This document shows positions 26,702 through 35,756 of a stretch of 64,000 nucleotides of DNA, one piece after another. The stretch's first letter is position 1. Every line of letters starts with the position of its first letter. The stretch comes from Alphaproteobacteria bacterium (GTDB lineage: Bacteria; Pseudomonadota; Alphaproteobacteria; Rhodobacterales; Rhodobacteraceae), in contig JASBSZ010000026.1 of assembly GCA_030148665.1 (NCBI GenBank), positions 1 to 64,000 on the forward strand. The letters are read 5' to 3'. The translations under genes were made by a program, and so were the position numbers. The notes below the pieces were generated by a model, which made no database searches, was not told the origin of the DNA, and saw nothing but the letters and a program-made list of their open reading frames with translations.

Positions 26702-27610
26702 TCAGGCAAAGAGCATCGACGAAAGCTTGCGCCGCCCCCTCAGAGCCACGGGATCGTCGGGCTTGAGCGAATCAAAGATCTTGAACAGCTGATCGCGCGC
26801 AGCGCCGTCATTCCATTCGCGATCGCGCCGCAGCAGTTCCAGCAATTCGTCAACCGCAGCGGCGGTATCGCCCGTTGCGGCCAGTGCGGTGGCCAGATCG
26901 AATCGCGCCTGGTGATCGTCTGGGTCGGTTTCCAGCCTCGCCCGCAGTTCGGGGATCGGGCCGGCCTCGGCTGCGGCCTCGGCCAGATCGATCTGGGCCT
27001 GGATGGCCGCGATTTCCGGCGCGTCGCGAATGGCCTCGGGCGCGGCCTTCAGCAGCTCCTTGGCCTTGTCGGCCTCATCCAGCGCCAGATGCGCCCGCAC
27101 AAGCCCGGCATAGGCGGGGGCGTTGTCCGGGTCTTCCTGCAGGATTGCGGCAAAGGTTTCGACGGCATCCACCGCTGCACCCTCGGCCAGCATTTCCTCG
27201 GCGGCCTTGACCGCCTCTTCCAGCCCGCCATCGCCTCCGGCCATGTCGATCAGCTTGCCGATGAATTCCTTGAGCTTGGACGGAGGCTGTGCCCCCATGA
27301 AACCATCGACCGGCTTGCCGTCGTGAAAGGCATAGACCGTCGGAATCGACTGCACCCGCAGCTGGGCCGCGATCTGCTGGTTTTCGTCAACGTTGATCTT
27401 GACCATTCTTACCTTGCCGCCAGCGGCCTGGATTTCGGCCTCGAGCGCCGGGCCGAGACTGCGGCAGGGCCCGCACCAGGGCGCCCAGAAATCCACGACG
27501 ATGGGGGTTTCCTTGCTGGCCTCGATCACATCCTCCATGAATGTGAGTTCGGAGCCCTCCTTGATCAGATCGCCCGCGGCCGGGGCGGCACCATTCGCGC
27601 CAAGTTCCAT
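26702..27610 (-). CDS. Thioredoxin with TPR domain (CnoX/YbbN-like chaperedoxin)
   Basis: The 302 residues combine a thioredoxin fold with a C-terminal tetratricopeptide region. The redox site is WAPWCGPCRSLGP (about residues 43-55), an intact CGPC, unlike E. coli CnoX (YbbN) where it is SxxC. After about residue 130 come acidic, alanine-rich TPR helices (AVDAVETFAAILQEDPDNAP and onward). CnoX-like proteins hold oxidatively damaged clients and pass them to GroEL. Here it precedes the LON and Trm112 genes in a probable operon. Confidence 0.9.
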   Translation of the reverse strand: MELGANGAAPAAGDLIKEGSELTFMEDVIEASKETPIVVDFWAPWCGPCRSLGPALEAEIQAAGGKVRMVKINVDENQQIAAQLRVQSIPTVYAFHDGKPVDGFMGAQPPSKLKEFIGKLIDMAGGDGGLEEAVKAAEEMLAEGAAVDAVETFAAILQEDPDNAPAYAGLVRAHLALDEADKAKELLKAAPEAIRDAPEIAAIQAQIDLAEAAAEAGPIPELRARLETDPDDHQARFDLATALAATGDTAAAVDELLELLRRDREWNDGAARDQLFKIFDSLKPDDPVALRGRRKLSSMLFA

Positions 27611-27702
27611 GATGTTGTACCTCTGTCCATTTCTGCGGCGATTCGCCGTTGCTGTGCCCTATGTAGGAAGCCCTGCCCCCAAGCCCAAGCCCCGCGCCGG
27701 GC

Positions 27703-28491
27703 TCAGAGATCAAATGTCGCAAATACCGGCGCGTGATCGGACGGTCTTTCCCATCCGCGCGCCGCGCGCAGGATATGGCTGGAATGCGCGGCAGAGGCGA
27801 TATCGGCACTGGCCCAGACGTGATCGAGCCTGCGCCCCCGGTCGGCAGCGTCCCAATCGCGGGCACGATAGGACCACCACGAATAAAGCCTGCCGTCAGG
27901 GATATCCTGCCGGGTGACATCCACCCATTTCCCCGATTCCTGCGCGTCGGTCAGATGGGCGACCTCGATCGGGGTATGCGAGACAACCCTGAGCAACTGC
28001 TTGTGGCTCCAGACGTCATCCTCGCGCGGGGCAATATTCAGATCGCCGACAAGGATTGCCCTTTGCGGACGTTCAGCGCGAAAATGGTCCCGCATCTCGG
28101 CCAGATAGTCGAGCTTCTGGCCGAATTTCTCGTTTACCTCGCGGTCGGGAATGTCCCCCCCGGCAGGGACATAGAAGTTGTGGATGACCACCCCGTTTTC
28201 CAGCTGCCCGGCAACATGACGTGCCTGGCCGAGGGCGGCGAAATCATGGCGTGCGACCTCGCGCAGCGGCAGGCGCGAAAGGATCGCAACGCCATTATAC
28301 CCCTTCTGGCCATTGGCCAGAATATGGCGATACCCCAGCGCGGCAAAGCCCTCGGTCGGAATCCGGTCCACCGGAGACTTGCATTCCTGCAGGCACAGGA
28401 TATCGGGACCCTGCTCTTGCAAGAGCTTCAGGACCAGCGGCTCGCGCAGGCGGATCGAGTTGATGTTCCATGTGGCGATGGTAAAGGACAT
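27703..28491 (-). CDS. xth: Exodeoxyribonuclease III family AP endonuclease
   Basis: An EEP-superfamily DNA repair nuclease of 262 residues that cuts at abasic sites and trims 3' ends. It starts MSFTIATWNINSIRLREP. LCLQECKSP with the metal-binding Glu is near residues 36-44, LVGDLNIAPREDDVW near 143-157 carries the catalytic Asp and Asn, and RRLDHVWAS plus the final RPSDHAPVFATF complete the metal site. The ATG at 28491 is chosen because the upstream frame lacks homology-like residues. Confidence 0.94.
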   Translation of the reverse strand: MSFTIATWNINSIRLREPLVLKLLQEQGPDILCLQECKSPVDRIPTEGFAALGYRHILANGQKGYNGVAILSRLPLREVARHDFAALGQARHVAGQLENGVVIHNFYVPAGGDIPDREVNEKFGQKLDYLAEMRDHFRAERPQRAILVGDLNIAPREDDVWSHKQLLRVVSHTPIEVAHLTDAQESGKWVDVTRQDIPDGRLYSWWSYRARDWDAADRGRRLDHVWASADIASAAHSSHILRAARGWERPSDHAPVFATFDL

Positions 28492-28563
28492 GCGGCCTCG
28501 CAACGGGAAAGCGGTTTGTCCGACCATAGGGAGCACCCCCGCCAAGGGCAACCGCGAGCCCGC

Positions 28564-29214
28564 CTAGAGAGGCTCGAAAACCCCCTTTACCCCGTCGTAA
28601 ACCTCGATCCGGCCCGAGCCGATATCATGCCATAACCCATGCAGGGTCAGGGTTTCGGCCCGAACCGCCGATTCGACGAACGGGAATGTCATCAGGTTCT
28701 GCAACGATATGCGAACCCCCTCATGCTCGAGCGCCTTGATCCGTGCATCCGCATCGTCAATATCACGCACCTCGTCGAAACCGGGACGCAGCAACTCCAT
28801 CCAGCGGCCGACGAAACTCGAACCGCTCTCGAGTTCGGGGGCGTTGCCCATGCACATGTCGTGACAGCCCTTGACGCCGCCGCATTGCGAATGACCCATG
28901 ACCAGAAGATGGGCCACACCCAGCGCGCCAACGGCATATTCTATGGCCGCCGAAGTTCCGTGCAGGTCGCCATCGGGATTCCATGCCGGTACCAGATTGG
29001 CGATGTTGCGATGGATAAAGAACTCGCCCGTGCCGGCACCGAACAGCGATGAAACATGCACCCTGCTGTCGCAACAGGAAATGATCATCGCCCTCGGGTG
29101 CTGCCCCTCGGAGGCAAGTTTCTGGTACCACGCCTTATTTTCGGCGAATTCGGTCGCTTTCCATCCCCGGTACCGGGACACCAGATAGCGCGGCAGTGGT
29201 CTGGCATGTTCCAT
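28564..29214 (-). CDS. Beta-class carbonic anhydrase
   Basis: This zinc enzyme interconverts CO2 and bicarbonate. The 216 residues start MEHARPLPRYLVSRYRGWKA. Zinc ligands are seen in IISCCDSRV (Cys, with the Asp-Arg dyad; about residues 39-47) and GHSQCGGVKG (His and Cys; about 99-108). FIHRNIANLVP near 62-72 is the third family block. It is a single gene, divergent from the leucyl aminopeptidase. Confidence 0.95.
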   Translation of the reverse strand: MEHARPLPRYLVSRYRGWKATEFAENKAWYQKLASEGQHPRAMIISCCDSRVHVSSLFGAGTGEFFIHRNIANLVPAWNPDGDLHGTSAAIEYAVGALGVAHLLVMGHSQCGGVKGCHDMCMGNAPELESGSSFVGRWMELLRPGFDEVRDIDDADARIKALEHEGVRISLQNLMTFPFVESAVRAETLTLHGLWHDIGSGRIEVYDGVKGVFEPL

Positions 29215-29381
29215 GACCCGAGCAATATCGGCCCTTGGGTGCAAAGAAAAGTTTTTTTGCGCCTTTCGCACAGAACCCCCACTATCGGGCAGGTCCCGCC
29301 ATGAGGCGCCCTTGCGCACGGACACGAAAGAGATAGTCTCGGGCGCAGAAAAGGATCTTCGTACATATGGAAAGGCAGATC

Positions 29382-30770
29382 ATGACCCCGAAATTCGCGG
29401 ATGACGGTGCTGATGCTGTGCCGATCTCGGTCATTCGGAAAGAGGCGCTGAATCTCTGGCTGTCGGATCAGGACCAGCATGTGGCCAACTGGGTTGCAGC
29501 GTCGGGATTCAAGGCCGATCTCGGCCAGATCCTGCCGATTCCCGACGACCGGGGCCGGCTCGCCCGTGTTCTGTTCGGCTGGGGGGACATGCGCGCACGC
29601 GCACGCGGCCGATTTCACCTGGCCGCGGCCGTGGAAAAGCTGCCGGCCGGAACATATCGCGTGGAAGCGGGGCTGACCGAGGTCGAGGCACGGGAATCGG
29701 CCCTCGGGTGGTTGCTGGCCACCTATCGTTTCACCCGCTATGCCGGCGAAAAACGCGACCTGCCACAGCTGGTGGCGCCCGAAGGTGTGGATGTGGCCCG
29801 GATCCAGGCAACGGCTGCCGCGGCCTTTCTGGCGCGCGATCTGATCAACACCCCGGCCAGCGACATGGGCCCCGACGCCCTGCAGGATGCCTTTGAATCG
29901 CTGGCGGCAGAATTTGGCGCATCTTCCAGCGCCATCGTCGGCGATGATCTGATCCAGGAAAACCTTCCGCTGATTCACGCGGTTGGACGCGCCGCGGGAC
30001 AGGCGCCACGTCTGCTCGACCTGCGCTGGGGCAAGGAAGGCCGGCCCAGGGTGACGCTGGTGGGCAAGGGGGTCTGTTTCGATACCGGCGGCCTGAACCT
30101 CAAGCCGGGCGCCTCGATGGGCCTGATGAAAAAGGACATGGGCGGCGCGGCCACGGTGATGGGCCTTGCCCGCATGATCATGGCGCTCGACCTGCCGGTG
30201 CAGCTGCGGGTCCTGATCCCGGCGGTCGAAAATGCGGTGTCGGGTAGCGCCATGCGGCCCGGAGACATCCTGCCTTCGCGCAAGGGGCTGACGGTCGAGG
30301 TCAACAACACCGATGCCGAAGGGCGCCTCGTACTGGCAGACGCCCTGGCAATGGCCGACGAAGAGGCCCCGGACTACCTGTTCTGCATGGCAACGCTGAC
30401 GGGTGCCGCGCGGGTGGCGCTGGGTCCCGGCCTGGTGCCGTTCTATACCGACGATGACAGCCTTGCCCATCAGCTGGCCCGCGCCGGCCGGCACGAGCGC
30501 GACCCCCTGTGGCGGATGCCCCTGTGGGACCCCTACGAGAACCGGCTCGAACCCGGCATAGCCGATCTCGACAACGCGCCCTCGGGTGGATTTGCCGGGT
30601 CGATCATGGCGGCCCTGTTTCTGCGGCGTTTCGTCGAGAATGCCGATCTTTTCGCCCATTTCGACATCTACGGCTGGAACCCCGAGGCGGCACCGGCAAG
30701 GCCCAAGGGCGCCGCGTTTCAGGCGGCCAGGGCGATATTCCACGTCCTGCATCAAGAGCTGTCGGAATGA
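29382..30770 (+). CDS. Leucyl aminopeptidase (M17 family)
   Basis: A two-metal exopeptidase removing N-terminal residues from peptides in the cytoplasm. The 462 residues include LVGKGVCFDTGGLNLKPGAS (about 226-245; Lys and Asp metal ligands), MKKDMGGAATVMG near 248-260 and the signature NTDAEGRLVLADALA (about 308-322). AAAGG precedes ATG 29382 by seven bases; an in-frame ATG at 29367 lies on top of that site. Its stop overlaps the next gene by four bases (ATGA), so it is coupled to the NlpC/P60 hydrolase. Confidence 0.94.
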   Translation: MTPKFADDGADAVPISVIRKEALNLWLSDQDQHVANWVAASGFKADLGQILPIPDDRGRLARVLFGWGDMRARARGRFHLAAAVEKLPAGTYRVEAGLTEVEARESALGWLLATYRFTRYAGEKRDLPQLVAPEGVDVARIQATAAAAFLARDLINTPASDMGPDALQDAFESLAAEFGASSSAIVGDDLIQENLPLIHAVGRAAGQAPRLLDLRWGKEGRPRVTLVGKGVCFDTGGLNLKPGASMGLMKKDMGGAATVMGLARMIMALDLPVQLRVLIPAVENAVSGSAMRPGDILPSRKGLTVEVNNTDAEGRLVLADALAMADEEAPDYLFCMATLTGAARVALGPGLVPFYTDDDSLAHQLARAGRHERDPLWRMPLWDPYENRLEPGIADLDNAPSGGFAGSIMAALFLRRFVENADLFAHFDIYGWNPEAAPARPKGAAFQAARAIFHVLHQELSE

Positions 30771-31582
30771 CGCATCCCCGCCTCATCCCGGCGAACGGGC
30801 GGGTGGCCCATGTCTCGCTGAAGGGCAAGGTTGCTGCCGACGAATTTGTCGAGGGCCGCCTGATGCAGGTCCTTTGGCCGGTAGCGGATCTGTTGCGCAC
30901 CCCCCGAGGGGACATGGACTGTCAGCTGCTCTATGGGAACGGGTTTCTTGTCCTCGAAATCCGGGATGGGCATGCCTTCGGACAGAACCCCCGCGACGGG
31001 TATGTCGGATATGTCGCGCAAGAGGCCCTTGGCCCGTGGCAGGAGCCGACCCACCACGTCTGCGCGCTGGCGACCCATCGCTATCACGCGCCCGACATGA
31101 AATCCCGCGCACTGGGTGCCCTGCCGATGGGTGCATGGCTGCACATCACCGGCTGGCAAGGGGGGTTTGCCGCCCTGCCCGACGGCAGTTTCGTGCCTGC
31201 CCAGCATGTCTCGCCACTGGAACAGACGGCCGATGATTTCGTGGCGGTGGCCGAATCCTTTCTTGGCATACCCTATCTGTGGGGGGGCAATTCCGTCTGG
31301 GGCATGGATTGTTCCGGCATGGTCATGCTGGCACTCGGCGCCACCGGGCGCGCCTGCCCGCGCGATACCGACATGCAGCAGGCCGAACTGGGCGTACCCC
31401 TTGCCACGAACGAGGCACCCAAACGCGGCGATCTGATTTTCTGGAAAGGCCATGTCGGCGTCATGCAGGACGGCACCCGACTGCTGCATGCCAACGCCCA
31501 TCACATGCGGGTAACATCCGAGCCCCTGGTCGAAGTCGAAAGCCGTGCCACCGGCCCCGTTACCGCGCGCCGGCGTCTATAA
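30767..31582 (+). CDS. NlpC/P60 family peptidoglycan hydrolase
   Basis: The 271 residues have two SH3-like regions (about 10-140) and a C-terminal NlpC/P60 (C40) domain. The catalytic Cys is in WGMDCSGMVMLAL near residue 185, the His in KGHVGVMQDG near 228, and a following His (LLHANAHH) completes the triad region. Members cut D-Glu-DAP bonds in stem peptides; recycling of murein peptides together with the coupled aminopeptidase is plausible. No signal peptide is visible, so it probably acts in the cytoplasm. Confidence 0.9.
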   Translation: MTHPRLIPANGRVAHVSLKGKVAADEFVEGRLMQVLWPVADLLRTPRGDMDCQLLYGNGFLVLEIRDGHAFGQNPRDGYVGYVAQEALGPWQEPTHHVCALATHRYHAPDMKSRALGALPMGAWLHITGWQGGFAALPDGSFVPAQHVSPLEQTADDFVAVAESFLGIPYLWGGNSVWGMDCSGMVMLALGATGRACPRDTDMQQAELGVPLATNEAPKRGDLIFWKGHVGVMQDGTRLLHANAHHMRVTSEPLVEVESRATGPVTARRRL

Positions 31583-31924
31583 TGCGCGGATCAGCTTGCG
31601 TTCGAGCACCCGCATGACCGTCACCAGATCATGGCCGCGGCGCAGGATCCGACCATCCATGCCCAGAACCGCGTATTGCCCCTGACGCGCGGCCAGCCGA
31701 GGGCGTTTCTCGATTCGATACACGGGGTGTTCGGCGGTGCGGCGAAACACCGAAAAGACCGCGACATCGTGCAGGTGGGATATCCCGTAGTCACGCCACT
31801 CGCCCGCAGCGACCATCCTGCCGTAAACGGACAGAATCACGGCCAGTTCGCGCCGGTGAAAACTGACCCGATCCACCTGAACGCGGCCAGGCCCAAGGGT
31901 TTGCGCGGATTTCACGACCTTCAT
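31577..31924 (-). CDS. DUF2794 family protein
   Basis: A 115-residue soluble protein of a family restricted largely to Alphaproteobacteria. VSFHRRELAVILSVYGRMVAAGEWRDYGI (about residues 19-47), FSVFRRTAEHPVYRIEKRP (about 56-74) and GRILRRGHDLVTVMRVLERKLIRAL at the C-terminus are the family blocks. Function unknown. An upstream ATG at 31954 would add ten residues; neither start has a clear SD. Its 3' end overlaps the end of the NlpC/P60 gene by six bases. Confidence 0.85.
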   Translation of the reverse strand: MKVVKSAQTLGPGRVQVDRVSFHRRELAVILSVYGRMVAAGEWRDYGISHLHDVAVFSVFRRTAEHPVYRIEKRPRLAARQGQYAVLGMDGRILRRGHDLVTVMRVLERKLIRAL

Positions 31925-32066
31925 TGTTTCAGTTTGTCGGCAAATTCCTGCCATATCAAGAACATTGCCCCGCTATTTTCATCAATCACGGAATCACCCC
32001 CTTGTTGCCTGGAATTGTTCCCATTGCCTCCCAGATTCTGCCGGGATCGGCAGCGATATATCGACC

Positions 32067-32185
32067 TGTAGCGAGTAACAGCTCACTCCGGTGCCGCGGC
32101 AATCAGCCCCCACCCAGACCCGCGGTACCGGAGGCTACAATCAACCGAGCGACTGCCCCCGCCATCACCGTCGGGGGCTTTTTTT
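32067..32185 (+). ncRNA. Structured small RNA, tandem copy A, with terminator
   Basis: An outer stem TGTAGC (32067-32072)/GCTACA (32134-32139) encloses a small GAG/CTC hairpin and a 14-pair stem (32086-32099 with 32120-32133, one G-U). The main loop contains CAGCCCCCACCCAGA. A terminator follows: GCCCCCG (32155-32161)/CGGGGGC (32172-32178) plus seven T. Two further copies lie downstream. No coding frame fits. Confidence 0.75.
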
Positions 32186-32303
32186 CGCGCCGGCGACATC
32201 GTTTCCGAAACGGAAACCCAGAGTTTCGAAAATCTTGTGCGATTGCCGCCTTTTAGCCCGTTTTTACCCGGCTTCTGGCCCGAATCCCCGGCGATAAGAA
32301 ACC

Positions 32304-32420
32304 TGTAGCGAGCGAAGGCTCACCCCGGTACCGCGGTTGTTTCAGCCCCCACCCAGAGCCGCGGTACCGGGAACTACCACAACCAAACCGTCCCACCGAT
32401 CAGGCGGGGCGGTTTGTTCT
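32304..32420 (+). ncRNA. Structured small RNA, tandem copy B, with terminator
   Basis: It opens with the same TGTAGCGAGC. A four-pair hairpin GAGC/GCTC (32310-32313 with 32318-32321) precedes a perfect 13-pair stem (32324-32336 with 32359-32371) whose 22-base loop again holds CAGCCCCCACCCAGA. A terminator stem AAACCGTCCC (32385-32394)/GGGGCGGTTT (32406-32415) is followed by GTTCTT. The stem sequence differs from copy C but pairing is kept. Confidence 0.75.
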
Positions 32421-32556
32421 TGCGGGTCGTGTTCCTTTCATGGCGACCGCGATTGCGACCCTGCGGCGCACGGGTTCACGATCATGTAATCAAATGTCGC
32501 CAAATCGCCCTTTTGTTTCCAAACCACCGCCCGGTTCGAGTCTCAGTACTTGGCCC

Positions 32557-32626
32557 GTAGCTGATAAGCTTCCCTCGGCGTCGTGTTGAACAGCCCCCAC
32601 CCAGATGCACGACGCCGAGGATCTTT
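32557..32626 (+). ncRNA. Structured small RNA, tandem copy C
   Basis: GTAGC (32557-32561) overlaps a short AGCT/AGCT hairpin (32559-32562 with 32567-32570). The main stem is a perfect 13 pairs, CCTCGGCGTCGTG (32573-32585)/CACGACGCCGAGG (32608-32620), quite different in sequence from copies A and B, around a 22-base loop with CAGCCCCCACCCAGA. ATCTTT follows directly, so the main stem may itself terminate. Between the copies (32186-32303, 32421-32556) I see no gene. Confidence 0.7.
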
Positions 32627-32734
32627 CCCTGCCCCATCGCTTCAAGACGTCGAAACGCTTTTGCAGGCCGGCCCGCCTGTCCTGTAGACTTGGCCCGTCA
32701 ACAGATTCGCATCAACAGAATGTCAGGAGGGGCC

Positions 32735-34315
32735 ATGCGTGATTTCCAACTGCCGGGCCGGTCGGCCGTGTTCGCCACGAACGGCATTTGTGCAACCTCG
32801 CACCCCCTGGCGGCAAAAGTTGCCGTACAGATCATGGAGGCCGGCGGCAATGCGGTTGACGCCGCCATCGCCGCTGCAGCCGTGTTGACGATTGCCGAAC
32901 CTCCCATGTGCGGAATCGGCGGCGATTGTTTCGTCCTGCTGAAACCTGCAGGGGATGAGCGAATCATCGCGCTGAACGGTTCAGGTCGCGCACCCGGCGC
33001 GTTGTCGGCCGACGCGCTGCGCGAGGCCGGCCATAGGGAAATGCCGTTATACGGGGTCGAATCGGTCACCACCCCCGGTGCGATCGACGCCTTTTGCCGC
33101 CTGTCGGCCGACTGGGGCCGCATGGGTCTGGCCGCCAGCCTGGCACCGGCCATCCATTACGCCGAGGCAGGGGTGCCGGTCGCCCCACGCACCGCATTCG
33201 ACTGGAAGAATGCCGAACCCCATCTGCAGGGCGACGCGCGCAAGTTTCACCTTTTCGCGGGCAAGCCCCCCGAAATCGGCCAGATCTACCGCGCACCCAC
33301 CATTGCCGAGGTCCTGCGGCGGGTCGCCATGGACGGGCGCGAGGCATTCTACGAAGGCGAGGTCGCCCAGGACATGGTCGATTCGCTCCGCTCGCTCGGT
33401 GGTGTTCACACGCTTGACGATCTTGCCAAGCAACATTGCGCGTATGTCGAACCCCTGGCCGGCGCCTACAAGGACGTCGAGCTGGTCGAACACCCGCCAA
33501 ACGGGCAGGGCGCCACGGCCATATTGATGAACAACATCCTTGCCCGTTTCGATCTGGGCGCGCTCGACCCGCTGGGCGCCAGGCGCGCGCATATCGAGGC
33601 CGAAGCCGCCAAGCTGGCCTATGACGCGCGCAACCGTTTTCTGGCCGACCCCGAGCATGTGACTCGGCTGGATCACATGCTGTCATCCGAAACGGCCGAC
33701 AGGCTGGCCGCGCTGATCGATCCGGCGCGCGCAATGGGGGCTGCCGCGTCCCTGACGTCGGCCGTACACAAGGACACCGTTTACCTGACCGTGATCGACA
33801 AGGATCTGATGGCCGTGTCGCTGATCTATTCGGTTTATCACGGATTCGGAACCGGCCTTGCATCGCGGAAATTCGGTATCGTGTTCCAGAACCGCGGTGC
33901 AGGTTTCTCGCTGACACCGGGTCACCCGAACGAGGCCGGCCCCGGCAAGCGCCCCATGCACACGATCATTCCCGCGATGCTGCGTCAGAACGGCAGGCTG
34001 ACCATGTCGTTCGGCGTGATGGGCGGGGCTTATCAACCATGCGGCCACAGCCGTGTCGTGACGAACATGGTCGATTTCGGCATGTCACCGCAGGCGGCAC
34101 TGGATGCGCCACGCAGTTTCGCAGACGAGGGTGTCCTGAAGGTCGAGCGCGGCTACAGCCGGGCCGCGATGCAGGAGCTGGCCGACATGGGCCACCGGAT
34201 CACGGTACCCGAGGTGCCGTTGGGCGGTGGGCAGATCGTCAGGATTGATCATGCGCGAGGGGTGCTCGAGGGGGCATCAGATCCGCGCAAGGACGGATGC
34301 GCCCTGGGGTATTGA
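32735..34315 (+). CDS. ggt: Gamma-glutamyltransferase family protein
   Basis: An Ntn-hydrolase of 526 residues that splits or transfers the gamma-glutamyl group of glutathione and related compounds after self-cleavage into two chains. ATSHPLAAKVAVQIMEAGGNAVDAAIAAAAVL is near the N-terminus, followed by PPMCGIGGDCFVLL. The processing nucleophile is the Thr of the KDTVYLTVIDKD segment (near residue 347), where many members have T-T-H. AGGAGGGG six bases before ATG 32735 decides the start. No clear signal peptide is seen, unlike E. coli Ggt. Some relatives are cephalosporin acylases, so the substrate is open. Confidence 0.88.
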   Translation: MRDFQLPGRSAVFATNGICATSHPLAAKVAVQIMEAGGNAVDAAIAAAAVLTIAEPPMCGIGGDCFVLLKPAGDERIIALNGSGRAPGALSADALREAGHREMPLYGVESVTTPGAIDAFCRLSADWGRMGLAASLAPAIHYAEAGVPVAPRTAFDWKNAEPHLQGDARKFHLFAGKPPEIGQIYRAPTIAEVLRRVAMDGREAFYEGEVAQDMVDSLRSLGGVHTLDDLAKQHCAYVEPLAGAYKDVELVEHPPNGQGATAILMNNILARFDLGALDPLGARRAHIEAEAAKLAYDARNRFLADPEHVTRLDHMLSSETADRLAALIDPARAMGAAASLTSAVHKDTVYLTVIDKDLMAVSLIYSVYHGFGTGLASRKFGIVFQNRGAGFSLTPGHPNEAGPGKRPMHTIIPAMLRQNGRLTMSFGVMGGAYQPCGHSRVVTNMVDFGMSPQAALDAPRSFADEGVLKVERGYSRAAMQELADMGHRITVPEVPLGGGQIVRIDHARGVLEGASDPRKDGCALGY

Positions 34316-34371
34316 TGATCCGGCCCTGCCCGACCATCCCCAGTCACCCCTGTTCCGTCGAGGCCTGTTGC

Positions 34372-34698
34372 TCAGTGCATCAGGGCATCGACGCGATAGC
34401 GCCCGTTGTCGAGCGCCCCGAACATCGCCGGTACGTCAGGGTGGCCAACGGGCTCGCCGCTTTCGTCGGGCAGTAGATTCTGCTCGGAAACATAGGCCAC
34501 ATAGTAGGAATTCTCGTTTTCCGCCAGCAGATGATAAAAAGGCTGCTCGCGGCTGGGTCGATTTTCCTCGGGAATGGCCATCCACCACTCCTCGGAATTC
34601 TCGAATACCGGATCGATATCGAAAATCACGCCGCGGAATGAATATTTCCGGTGGCGAACCACCTGGCCGATACTGAATTTTGCGCTTTTTCTCAACAT
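34372..34698 (-). CDS. hspQ: Heat shock protein HspQ
   Basis: A 108-residue member of the HspQ/YccV family (also called hemimethylated DNA-binding protein). KFSIGQVVRHRKYSFRGVIFDIDPVF (about residues 6-31) and QPFYHLLAENENSYYVAYVSEQNL (about 52-75) are the family core. In enterobacteria HspQ binds Lon and enhances its proteolysis. Divergent from the AEC transporter gene. Confidence 0.92.
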   Translation of the reverse strand: MLRKSAKFSIGQVVRHRKYSFRGVIFDIDPVFENSEEWWMAIPEENRPSREQPFYHLLAENENSYYVAYVSEQNLLPDESGEPVGHPDVPAMFGALDNGRYRVDALMH

Positions 34699-34794
34699 GA
34701 CAGATTGCAACCCCCGTAATTGTTACTAAACCTTCGTGAAAATCCTGTCCACCAGCGGGCCCGCACTAGCACGCAATTTTTCGGGAAACAATTG

Positions 34795-35676
34795 ATGTCC
34801 ATTGTTCTCACGGTACTGCAGATTGTAGCGCCCGTATTCATCCTTGCCGGTATCGGATTCGCATGGGTCAAGCTGGGCGAGGAATACCGCGTACGCTTTG
34901 TCACGCGCCTGACGATGAACCTGGGTATCCCGGCACTGGTGTTTACCTCGCTGATGAAGACACGGATCGATCCCGATGCCCTGACCGGGGTCGTGCTGGC
35001 CGGACTGGTGGCCTATGGCGGCATGACGGTTGCGGTCTTTCTGGTGGTCAGGCTGTTCCGTCTGGACGTGCGCACCTACATGGCGCCTCTGCTTTTCGGC
35101 AATACCGGAAATCTGGGCCTGCCATTGGCGATGTTTGCCTATGGCGAGTTGGGGTTGGGCTATGCCGTTGTCATCTTTGCAATAATGGCGATCTATTCCT
35201 TCACCTTCGGTGTCTGGCTGGTCTCCGGGGGAGGATCGGTGCTGAAGGTTCTGAAGGAGCCTCTGGTCACTGCCGCGCTGCTGGGTGCCCTGTTTTTGTG
35301 GAATGGCTGGCAAACTCCGGGCTGGATCACGAACACGCTGGATCTGATCGGCCAGATGGCGATTCCGCTGATGCTGATCACCCTGGGCGTTGCGGTCGCA
35401 CGCCTCAGGCCCGCGGGATTTGGCCGTGCCCTGGTGCTGTCCGTGCTGAAGGTCCTGCTTGCCGTCGCGGTGGCGACTGGCGCAGGGTTGTGGTTTCAGT
35501 TGCCGGCAGTTCCCTTTGCCGTTCTGGTCCTGCAGCTTTCCACACCTGTTGCCGTTTCGTCATACCTGCTGGCAGAAAAATACGAGGTGAATTCCGAGGA
35601 GGTCGCCGGACTGGTGGTGATTTCCACGCTGTTTTCCCTGGTATCGATTCCCGTGACCCTGGCCTTCCTGCTGTGA
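34795..35676 (+). CDS. AEC family transporter
   Basis: An inner-membrane carrier of the auxin efflux carrier family, which exports organic acids, malonate or malate in characterised bacterial members. The 293 residues show about nine or ten hydrophobic helices, beginning MSIVLTVLQIVAPVFILAGIG. The family block GNTGNLGLPLAMFAYGELGLGYAVVI lies at about residues 102-127, and VLQLSTPVAVSSYLLAEKYEV near 244-264. CGGGAAA precedes ATG 34795. The substrate cannot be told from sequence. Confidence 0.9.
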   Translation: MSIVLTVLQIVAPVFILAGIGFAWVKLGEEYRVRFVTRLTMNLGIPALVFTSLMKTRIDPDALTGVVLAGLVAYGGMTVAVFLVVRLFRLDVRTYMAPLLFGNTGNLGLPLAMFAYGELGLGYAVVIFAIMAIYSFTFGVWLVSGGGSVLKVLKEPLVTAALLGALFLWNGWQTPGWITNTLDLIGQMAIPLMLITLGVAVARLRPAGFGRALVLSVLKVLLAVAVATGAGLWFQLPAVPFAVLVLQLSTPVAVSSYLLAEKYEVNSEEVAGLVVISTLFSLVSIPVTLAFLL

Positions 35677-35756
35677 TGCCGGGCCCGAAAACCCTTCGCC
35701 CCGGCCCGATCCTGCCGTAAGATACGTGCCAACGGGGCAGAGGGAATGCGACAGGC

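Noticed and set aside
32067-32626. CRISPR array or riboswitch tandem
   Set aside because: Only three units with unequal spacing (about 237 and 253 bases), conserved loops instead of repeats, and terminators within. No cas genes, and the next gene starts too far away with its own SD.
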